From Pseudomonadota bacterium (GTDB lineage: Bacteria > Pseudomonadota > Gammaproteobacteria > Burkholderiales > Burkholderiaceae_B), in NCBI GenBank assembly GCA_023389155.1, contig JAEWEV010000033.1:112027-176026 (forward strand): DNA of 64,000 bases. Reading direction: 5' to 3'. The position numbers were made by a program, and so were the translations under genes. Position 1 is the stretch's first letter. Each line of letters starts with the position of its first letter. Under the pieces are notes generated by a model that ran no database searches, had not been told where the DNA came from, and saw only the letters and a list, made by a program, of their open reading frames with translations. Shown in pieces: positions 34,286-41,774 of the stretch.

Positions 34286-36484
34286 TTAACGCTCGCGGGA
34301 AATCCGCACTTCTGCTCCGCGTCGTTTTACTTCAAGACCATCAGACTGAAGAATTTTCAACCCTTCCAGACCCTTGATATAGCTGGATCCCTGCATCTGC
34401 ATAACGCGAATCTTGTTGCGCATGACCACCGGATTATGCATGGGCATACCAAACATCCAGACCTCATCCAAAATACGTGCAGAGTTAAATTCTCCCATGT
34501 GACGGATGGCTGGTCCCAGACAGAGCATATGACCTTCACGGCCAAACACGGGAACCGAATCCAGCTCGCACGCTACCTTGATAACCTGACCTCCTTCATA
34601 GCGCTGGTTCAGGTTCAGATCCCACCAGGCATCGCCTTCGGGCAAATAAACATTGACCGATGATCCTGGCTGCAGCACCGGTGCGACCAGCAATGCAGGG
34701 CCCAGCATATATTGCAGGTCCCAGGCGCGCGCCTTGATGTCATCCGGATAAGCCAGTGCCATCATGCGCTGAACGGGAAGCCCTGAGCGTACCGAGTCTT
34801 CTATCACCCCGTTGATATATGGAATCAGACGATAGCGCAATTCAAGCAAGGTGCGGATTTTTGTCTGAATGTCTTCCGGATACGCGCTGGGCAACAAGGC
34901 AGGGGTAGCCTGAAAAGAAAAACCTGCCGAAAAAACACACAGGCCAAGCATACGCAAATAAAGATCCGGATCCAATGGCGAATCATTGTCCAGCTTTGCG
35001 GGATTGCCCAGATCATGCGTTACCGCAACCACGCCACTGGCTTGAACCGAGAGCGCCTGGCGCAGCCATTGTGTCAGCCCGTCCCAGTCGTTCGTGGACT
35101 CGGGCGTTCTTTGCCATGCCACGCGCTGTACGGCCATGACCAGATCGGTTGACGGCACCACACCCTCAGTGGGTGTTTTGTTCATTGAGACGGCATCGAA
35201 CAGCGCGCGACGCAGGAGCAAGGGATACAGCTCCCTGAGCAGGGCACCACTTTCACCATTGCGTGCACTGACCGTATCCGGAATATCCAAGGGGAAAGCA
35301 CACTGGAAGGCACCTACGCCTTCATCGACCATCTGATGATGTCGTTCCACCCAGAAGGAATAGGCATCCTTGTAGGTCAGATCAAGCAGTCCGAACGGTA
35401 CGTTTCCGTTTTCGGGCACACCATCAAAAACAAACGCGCTCCCGTCTTCAGCCGCAAGCAGCCAGCCACGATCTTCAAGATCATCAAACAGCAGCGTATT
35501 GCGTGGTACACCGGGGAAAGAGGGAATGCTGATTTCGAAGAATTTTTCTCGCAGAGAACCCAGTGTGCGACGCGCATCATCCATACGGCTGGCGTCCCAC
35601 TCGAGCACCATTTTGTCGGCCTGGAACTGCACCATCGACGGCTGGGCAAAATCGAGGACATCCAGTGAGAACTGCTGCTCCCGCAGGGCTTCGGCCTGGA
35701 CAACGAAATCGTGCGTAGACTGGCCGGGCTGCTGCTTGAGCCATGCCCCCATCGCCCACAAAGGCGGCTGCCCGGCACGACCGGTAAGTGCGGAATACTG
35801 ATTGAAGAGTTCAGGAACGTCACCGACAAACAGGAACAGATCGAAAACGGGGCCGTCTACAAAAATCTGGTATGTGTCAGGATTGTCTTCGGTGCCGGGG
35901 TCGTGCATGACCCGTTCGAGTGAGTTCGCATACAGCCCCCAACCCTGGGGATTCCAGGCCAAAGGCAAATAGCGGAAGTCATTCAGGTCGGAAACGATTT
36001 CGGTGCCACGTCGATTGAAGTCGCCGGAGGTTTCTCCGAGACCAAATACCGGTTCGCCATCGGGCAGATCGAACATGATCGACCAGTGTGCGGGCTGATC
36101 TCCATCAGCTTCCATGACCAGCGGCGTCTCGAAGCTATCGTCGGTTCGCAGAATACATGTTTCGCCACGATACAGCGAAATGCTGAACGGGCTATTACAG
36201 ATAACCAGAGAGACCTCGCCCTGGGTAAAACGCCAACCACTTTCATCCAGCATGGATTCGGTGAGCATTTCACCGATACGCTCGTCGCGCGCGATGGTCA
36301 GCGCCTGACGCTGCTTCTGACGTGCAGTCAGTTTGTCTTCAGAGAGCCGGTCAGGCAACCCTGCGAGGATTCTGAAAACGCCCGGGCCATGTGCCTCGAC
36401 GCGCAACAATAAATCAGTGTCCGTGGAAAACTCGGCATGCGTTGCATGAGCGGACTTGAATACAAGACGATCAAATTGAATCAC
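34286..36484 (-). CDS. GH31 glycosidase homologue, nucleophile apparently missing
   Basis: 732 aa. The GH31 fold is recognisable: N-terminal galactose-mutarotase-like domain with 'VFGLGETSGDFNRRGTE', 'PPLWAMGAWLKQQPGQSTHD' at the barrel start, 'VTHDLGNPA' (GH31 'HDIGGF' region, residues 489-495), 'LRYRLIPYINGV' and 'YMLGPALLVAPV' (592-603). At the nucleophile site (family 'K-T-D-F-G-E' or 'W-x-D-M-N-E') the sequence reads 'QCAFPL' (394-399), with Ala at the Asp position; the acid/base region near 460-468 is also altered. It may be inactive as a glycosidase. Single gene; the promoter region is AT-rich. Confidence 0.8.
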   Translation of the reverse strand: MIQFDRLVFKSAHATHAEFSTDTDLLLRVEAHGPGVFRILAGLPDRLSEDKLTARQKQRQALTIARDERIGEMLTESMLDESGWRFTQGEVSLVICNSPFSISLYRGETCILRTDDSFETPLVMEADGDQPAHWSIMFDLPDGEPVFGLGETSGDFNRRGTEIVSDLNDFRYLPLAWNPQGWGLYANSLERVMHDPGTEDNPDTYQIFVDGPVFDLFLFVGDVPELFNQYSALTGRAGQPPLWAMGAWLKQQPGQSTHDFVVQAEALREQQFSLDVLDFAQPSMVQFQADKMVLEWDASRMDDARRTLGSLREKFFEISIPSFPGVPRNTLLFDDLEDRGWLLAAEDGSAFVFDGVPENGNVPFGLLDLTYKDAYSFWVERHHQMVDEGVGAFQCAFPLDIPDTVSARNGESGALLRELYPLLLRRALFDAVSMNKTPTEGVVPSTDLVMAVQRVAWQRTPESTNDWDGLTQWLRQALSVQASGVVAVTHDLGNPAKLDNDSPLDPDLYLRMLGLCVFSAGFSFQATPALLPSAYPEDIQTKIRTLLELRYRLIPYINGVIEDSVRSGLPVQRMMALAYPDDIKARAWDLQYMLGPALLVAPVLQPGSSVNVYLPEGDAWWDLNLNQRYEGGQVIKVACELDSVPVFGREGHMLCLGPAIRHMGEFNSARILDEVWMFGMPMHNPVVMRNKIRVMQMQGSSYIKGLEGLKILQSDGLEVKRRGAEVRISRER

Positions 36485-36612
36485 GTGAGTTCTTTTCAGT
36501 GAGGGGAAAATACCGGCGCAGGGACCACAGGAAGAGATTCCCTAAAAACGTTTATTTTGACTCATTTACCTCACAAAATAAAATCAATTCCGTGTTTTGG
36601 CTAAAAAACAAA

Positions 36613-36630
36613 GTAGACCACACTGTCTAC
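36613..36630 (-). terminator. Terminator after mnmC
   Basis: Inverted repeat GTAGAC / GTCTAC with a six-base loop, 11 bases past the mnmC stop, followed on the minus strand by TTTGTTTTTT. The stem is short but the T-run is good. Confidence 0.6.
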
Positions 36631-36640
36631 ATGGTCATTT

Positions 36641-38887
36641 TCAGCGTGGTGCCACGGCCTGCAGAAGATCATATTCCAGCGGTACAGGCTCGGCATTCAG
36701 CATGGCGGCAATCACATCTCCGGCCAAAGCGGACCAGGTCAGTCCATGGGAAGCATAGCCGCAGGCCAGCCAGAGTCCCGGCTTGTCCGGCACCGGTCCG
36801 AAAGCAGGCAGCCGCCCGCGAATGACGGCCCGGCTGCCTGACCAGCCCGAAAACACCGCCTGCGCCTCGGAGCCGGTTCCCGCCCGGGCAGATTCACTCA
36901 CCTGCTCCCCGGGAAGATGAACATCTCTCTGCGGTGAACCGGCAGGGTCCGCCGATGCCAGCGTGTCCGAAACTGATTTCAGTACATTCGGCGCCAGAGC
37001 TGCAGCCAGTTTACTCACAATCGTTTTCTGTCCCGCCAGTGAACAGATCGGCGATTTCTGTCCCGGTTCGTAGGTACTGCCCAGTACACAGTGACCGTGA
37101 ACCGGTGGCAGAAAATAGCCTTCGGCGCCGATCACCGTTTCTGGAACCTGACCCAGCATCACAGCGGGCACATGCATGACCTGGCCGCCCAGCGTGTCCA
37201 TGGCCATCACGGCGGGCATGGTGGGCTCCTTGCGGCCGGAGCGCCGCGTACGCTGATCCAGGCCACTATTGGCCAGCAACTGTGGCGTTTGTTCTGCCGC
37301 GGCCAGAATAACGACGTCGCACTCTGCCAGCATTCTGGCCCCTGGCTCAATGTCACCGAGGGGGCTGCCAGAGGAGGCTATTTCAGGCTCCTCTGCATCA
37401 CGCTTCGCATCCGCGGGGATCGTGAGATCTGCCGGCGCTTTGTCTGGAAGACAGGCATCAGGCTGTGTGGCGCGCAGATGCCTCCCCTTAAACTCTGCTG
37501 AATGAGAGAACAATTGCCAGCCCCGCTCACCCTTGCGCAATGCAGCGATCCGGTGACCATGACAATGAATATTCGGATGCGTCAGCAATGCGTTGATCAG
37601 ATTGGGCGGAGAGACAGTCATGCCTTTGGCGAAGTAGGCCCCTTGCCGCGTGACGGCAACGCCTGACTGCTGATCAGCCTGCCCCGTGTCCACGAGTCTG
37701 ACCCACCCCTGCGGGTAAGCCATGGTCCGGACAGCCTGCAACAAGTCCCGGGCATGGCCCGAGGTGCGGGCCAATTCCAGTGTTCCGTTACGCGAAAGTA
37801 TGATCTGCGGACCGAAGCCGGACCAGCGCTGATGCGCACGATAAACCCCCGCCCTGCTCAAACGCGCCTTGAAATTGTCATCTGCGGAGATGAGGGGCGT
37901 CATCGCGGCCGCAAGATGCCCCGCCTGCGGACCGGGCGCGCCAGCCGCCAGCGAAGGGTCGGTCACGTGCACCCGCCAGCCTCTGAGAGCGAGCGCGTAG
38001 GCCACGCCGGCACCAGCAAGGCTGCCCCCTATCACCCACGCCGTCCTGGAGGCAGGAGCAGGCGGTTTGAGGGGTCTGTGCAGCTTTGCATCCATGACCA
38101 TCCAACCGCCACCTGCCTCGCCGCGATCGAGCCGCCTGGCCCCTTTTTTACGGACGGCGGTCAGCATCACATCAATCACCTGATCCGGGGCGAGCATCAT
38201 CAATTGCGGCGCCGCCCGCCTCAGTAGCATGTCGCCATAATGGGGGATCGACGCCAACGGCTGTTCTGACTCGACGACAACGATGTCCAGCGTGGCGACC
38301 AGTTGCGCAAAAGTTCGCAGTACTGGACCGATCAGACGCGTCACCGTGACACCCGGCGCCTCGAACCGGTGTACCCCGGGCAATAACGGCACCCCGGCAT
38401 CGTCAACGACAGACAGCAGGCGTTTGAGCAGGTGGGTGCTCGTCGCAGCGGGATCCGTCTGGCTCGCAGACGATACGTGCGACGACGTATCAGGCGAGGT
38501 ATCAGCAATCGTGGCAGACGCCGTTACAGACTCGGCCGCAAACCTCGTCGCCGACGCGACAGCAGCCCCCGTAGCAGACGTCGCGGTACGGGCGATAGCA
38601 GCCGAGTCCGCTGTCATGGTAGCTGTCGCAACAGCCGGAATGGTACCGGTTGCATCAGCCACAACAGGCTCTTGTGCCCCGCCTCCGCTTTCTTCAAAAA
38701 AAACCAGATGCAGGCGCGCCTGCTTTGGCGCATGACGCTGCCAGTACTCCAGCAGGCAATTCCCTGTCTGGATGCGGTCAGCGGCTAGGATCAGAATGGT
38801 GCAGGCATGTTCGCGTGACATAACAGGCTGCAGCTTTGGCAATGCCCTCTTCAGAACGGCATTAAAGCCTTCGATCCCGTCACTCAT
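36641..38887 (-). CDS. mnmC: MnmC: FAD oxidase half intact, methyltransferase half decayed
   Basis: 748 aa tRNA wobble-uridine modification enzyme. The C-terminal FAD domain (from about residue 280, Rossmann 'VIGGSLAGAG' at 285-294) matches MnmC oxidase: 'GYFLPPVHGHCVLGSTYEPG', 'GLWLACGYASHGLTWSALAGDVIAAML'. The N-terminal half aligns with the MnmC methyltransferase in outline, but the SAM loop (family 'ESGFGTGLNFL') reads 'ADRIQTGNCLL' (about 36-46) and the family 'LDGFAPAKNP' reads 'VESEQPLASIP'. An 86-residue Ala/Thr/Ser-rich insert (67-152) interrupts it. ATG 38887 has GGAG eight bases upstream. Confidence 0.85.
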   Translation of the reverse strand: MSDGIEGFNAVLKRALPKLQPVMSREHACTILILAADRIQTGNCLLEYWQRHAPKQARLHLVFFEESGGGAQEPVVADATGTIPAVATATMTADSAAIARTATSATGAAVASATRFAAESVTASATIADTSPDTSSHVSSASQTDPAATSTHLLKRLLSVVDDAGVPLLPGVHRFEAPGVTVTRLIGPVLRTFAQLVATLDIVVVESEQPLASIPHYGDMLLRRAAPQLMMLAPDQVIDVMLTAVRKKGARRLDRGEAGGGWMVMDAKLHRPLKPPAPASRTAWVIGGSLAGAGVAYALALRGWRVHVTDPSLAAGAPGPQAGHLAAAMTPLISADDNFKARLSRAGVYRAHQRWSGFGPQIILSRNGTLELARTSGHARDLLQAVRTMAYPQGWVRLVDTGQADQQSGVAVTRQGAYFAKGMTVSPPNLINALLTHPNIHCHGHRIAALRKGERGWQLFSHSAEFKGRHLRATQPDACLPDKAPADLTIPADAKRDAEEPEIASSGSPLGDIEPGARMLAECDVVILAAAEQTPQLLANSGLDQRTRRSGRKEPTMPAVMAMDTLGGQVMHVPAVMLGQVPETVIGAEGYFLPPVHGHCVLGSTYEPGQKSPICSLAGQKTIVSKLAAALAPNVLKSVSDTLASADPAGSPQRDVHLPGEQVSESARAGTGSEAQAVFSGWSGSRAVIRGRLPAFGPVPDKPGLWLACGYASHGLTWSALAGDVIAAMLNAEPVPLEYDLLQAVAPR
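38432..38689 (-). repeat. Low-complexity Ala/Thr/Ser-coding insert within mnmC
   Basis: 86 codons rich in GCN and ACN ('ATATMTADSAAIARTATSATG') with loose repetition and no stop. It lies between the first strands of the methyltransferase-like domain and the 'LLPGVHRFE' segment that aligns with other MnmC proteins. Confidence 0.75.
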
Positions 38888-39235
38888 CCATTTTTCTCCC
38901 ATACACCATCGCCGCCCGGCACCAAAGCAACGCAACGCAACCCGTATATCGTCAATTGGCAGGTGGCATCTCTGCATATATGCCCGCAATCACACGCTGA
39001 CCCTTTACGCTTGACAAGTGACGCTTATGTTTCATTCCGTCCGGCCCGGATCTCACCTGATTTTGCACCGGGCGCGCAGACAGCCGGTTTGCACCGCAGC
39101 CGCACATCGTACATGCAAAGAATACCCCGTTTTGCCGCAATGTGAACCCGGGCAAAGGTATTCATTTTATAATCTTTCGATTATCGGGATTTATCCCGGC
39201 AGCTGTTGAGATTCAATCAAAACGGAGTATCACGC

Positions 39236-40087
39236 ATGTCATCTTCCCTCATCGACTTCGGTATAGCGCTTGATGCCGGCATCAAGGCAGCCCATGCGGG
39301 AGCTTCGGTACTGCAGACCTATTCCCATCGCCGTTCGGATCTGATCATCGATCACAAGGCCAAGAACGATCTTGTCTCGCAGGCAGACAAGGAAGCAGAA
39401 CAGGCGATCCTGGACACGTTCGCCCAGCTGACACCCCAATTTGGCATTGTCGCGGAAGAAACTGGCGGCAAACCCGAGGGCATCGCCACCTGGTATATCG
39501 ATCCGCTGGACGGCACAACCAATTATCTGCATGGCATCCCGCACTACGCAGTGTCGCTGGGGTTGATCGCCCATGCGGGTACCATTTTGCCTCATGCCAC
39601 CGAGCCGCTGACCCGCGATACGCCGGTCGTCGCCATCGTCTATGACCCCAACCGCGAAGAACTGTTTACCGCCGTGTCCGGCGCAGGCTCATGGCTTAAC
39701 GGGCAACGCATCTCCTGCTCCAAAACTGCACGCCTGGAAGATGCATTACTGGGTACCGGATTTCCGTTCCGTGATTTTTCCTTCGAGGATCAGTACACTC
39801 CTATTTTCGACGCCGCCATTCATGGTACGCGCGGGCTGCGACGCAATGGTGCGGCTGCACTTGACCTCGCATGGGTGGCCTGCGGGCGCTTCGATGGCTA
39901 CTTCGAAATGGGGCTGGCCCCATGGGATGTTGCCGCCGGCACACTGCTGGTACGCGAAGCCCAGGGACAGGCTCAAGACATGTATGGAAAGGATCCCTGG
40001 CCGATCAATGGCTATGTGGCAGCCGCAGGAGACGCCCTGTTTCCGGCGCTGTCAGACATGATTTCTCCTCACCTCAAACCCCTGTAG
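39236..40087 (+). CDS. Inositol monophosphatase family protein (SuhB-like)
   Basis: 283 aa Mg-dependent phosphatase. Metal-site motifs are complete: 'EETGG', 'YIDPLDGTTNYLHGIPHYAVS' and 'GYFEMGLAPWDVAAGTLLVREA'. It hydrolyses inositol phosphates or related sugar phosphates; SuhB relatives also work as ribosome/antitermination factors. The start ATG 39236 follows GGAG; an in-frame ATG 10 codons earlier lacks one. mgtE begins 18 bases after the stop. Confidence 0.92.
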   Translation: MSSSLIDFGIALDAGIKAAHAGASVLQTYSHRRSDLIIDHKAKNDLVSQADKEAEQAILDTFAQLTPQFGIVAEETGGKPEGIATWYIDPLDGTTNYLHGIPHYAVSLGLIAHAGTILPHATEPLTRDTPVVAIVYDPNREELFTAVSGAGSWLNGQRISCSKTARLEDALLGTGFPFRDFSFEDQYTPIFDAAIHGTRGLRRNGAAALDLAWVACGRFDGYFEMGLAPWDVAAGTLLVREAQGQAQDMYGKDPWPINGYVAAAGDALFPALSDMISPHLKPL

Positions 40088-40105
40088 CTCCCGGTAATTA
40101 CTCAC

Positions 40106-41587
40106 ATGGCGCAAAAAGATCAGCAATCGCCCCAAGCCGTACTTGTCAATGTTCCGCGCAGACTCGATACCGAGGATGCGCAGCTGGCGCTCGAACGAAT
40201 TCAGGAACTGCTGAAGAAACACGCCATTGTCGAACAACTGGTGCACCGTCAGGAAGAAGGGGACGATCAATCAGCGCTGGTAGAGGGGCTGATCCGGCGC
40301 CAGCATGAAGCTGAGCTGAGCAGCACGCTCAATGCGCTGCACCCGGCAGATATTGCCTTCATCCTGGAATCATTGCCCACCGAAGAACGACAGCTGATCT
40401 GGGGTCTGGTCAATTCCAAATACGATGGCGACATTCTTCTTGAAGTCGACGACTGGGTCCGGGAATCGCTGATTGCCTCCATGGACCGGGCAGATCTGCT
40501 GGCGGCAACCGAAGATCTGGATGCCGATGAACTGGCTGACCTGGCTGCCGACCTGCCGCCCGATATTGTGGCCGAGGTGCAGAAAGGCCTGACGGACGCT
40601 GAACGCGCCCAGCTGCTTGAAGCCATGGGTTACCCCGAGGGCACCGTCGGCGCCATCATGGACTTCGAAATGGTCCGGGTGCGCGAAGATGTCTCGCTCG
40701 AAGTAGTATTGCGCTATCTGCGCCGCCTGAGCGAACTGCCGGATCATACCGATCAGATTTTCGTGGTGGACCGCAGCGACCAGATTCTTGGCGTCCTGTC
40801 GATATCCCGGCTGCTGGTCAGCGATGCGGACACCATCGTGAAAGACGTCATGAATACCGACTATCTTTCCCTGGGGCCCGACGACGAAGACCGTGAAGCG
40901 GCCAGCGCGTTCGAACGTTACGATCTGGTTTCCGCACCGGTTGTGGATCAGCAGAATCGTCTGATCGGGCGCCTGACGATTGCAGAAGTGGTTGACGTCA
41001 TTCGCGAAGACTCTCAGGAACAGGATCTGTCACGCGCCGGTCTGCAGGAAGAGGATATTTTTGCGCCTGTCTCCAGCGCCCTCCGCAACCGGGCACCCTG
41101 GCTGTTTCTGAACCTGTGCACGGCGTCGATTGCCTCCTATGTCGCATCACAATTTGAAGACACCGTCAGCAAAATCGTGATTCTGGCTTTCCTGATGTCA
41201 ATTGTCGCCGGAATTGGCGGTAACTCGGGTAACCAGACAATGACACTTGTCATTCGCGCCCTTGCCATGGGTCGGATCACCTCAAACAACGTCAAGTCAC
41301 TCCTTCGCCGTGAGTTCGTCGTCACGTTTCTGGTAAGTGTTTCCGGCAGCCTGGTCGCTGCGGTTTTTGCATGGCTGGTGTCTCGCAGCATATCGATTGC
41401 TGCGGTGATGATGGCTGCCCTGGTCTGTAATATGCTGATCGGCGCCATGCTCGGCGTGCTGATTCCCCTGACGCGGGATCGATTCGGCAAAGACCCTGCC
41501 ATGGGCTCATCGGTGCTGCTGACATTTGCCACCGACTCCCTGGGCTTTTTCGTCTTTCTCGGCCTGGCCAATCTGTTTCTTATCTGA
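40106..41587 (+). CDS. mgtE: Magnesium transporter MgtE
   Basis: 493 aa Mg2+ channel/transporter. Order: MgtE_N superhelical domain (about 60-165, 'LHPADIAFILESLPTEERQ'), a tandem CBS pair that senses Mg2+ (about 170-300), and five C-terminal membrane helices with 'GNSGNQTMTLVIRALAMG' and 'GSSVLLTFATDSLGFFVFLGLANLF'. It may be co-transcribed with the phosphatase gene, itself Mg-dependent. A bidirectional terminator follows. Confidence 0.95.
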   Translation: MAQKDQQSPQAVLVNVPRRLDTEDAQLALERIQELLKKHAIVEQLVHRQEEGDDQSALVEGLIRRQHEAELSSTLNALHPADIAFILESLPTEERQLIWGLVNSKYDGDILLEVDDWVRESLIASMDRADLLAATEDLDADELADLAADLPPDIVAEVQKGLTDAERAQLLEAMGYPEGTVGAIMDFEMVRVREDVSLEVVLRYLRRLSELPDHTDQIFVVDRSDQILGVLSISRLLVSDADTIVKDVMNTDYLSLGPDDEDREAASAFERYDLVSAPVVDQQNRLIGRLTIAEVVDVIREDSQEQDLSRAGLQEEDIFAPVSSALRNRAPWLFLNLCTASIASYVASQFEDTVSKIVILAFLMSIVAGIGGNSGNQTMTLVIRALAMGRITSNNVKSLLRREFVVTFLVSVSGSLVAAVFAWLVSRSISIAAVMMAALVCNMLIGAMLGVLIPLTRDRFGKDPAMGSSVLLTFATDSLGFFVFLGLANLFLI

Positions 41588-41717
41588 TTGCAGACGTTGC
41601 TGCATGCCCCGAAAGCCTGAGTCGCGCTCAACCTTCCATTATCGCAACTCACCGTAGTGTACCCATGCCGTGCACTGGCATGGCTGTCCTGGACATTGAA
41701 TGGGCGCCCTAAAACAG

Positions 41718-41740
41718 AAAAGCCCCACATCGGGGCTTTT
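41718..41740. terminator. Bidirectional terminator between mgtE and secA
   Basis: AAAAGCCCC / GGGGCTTTT with loop ACATC; T-runs on both strands serve the converging mgtE and secA transcripts. Confidence 0.88.
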
Positions 41741-41774
41741 CTGGTACTGCCAAATCAGACTCAGTTGAGCCGAC

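Noticed and set aside
36558..36585. Plus-strand sigma70-like promoter (TTGACT ... TAAAAT)
   Set aside because: Nothing on the plus strand follows that could be expressed; probably chance in an AT-rich spacer.
38283..38788. Arg-rich and Ala-rich plus-strand frames opposite the mnmC insert
   Set aside because: They reflect the repetitive codons of the insert on the other strand, not genes.
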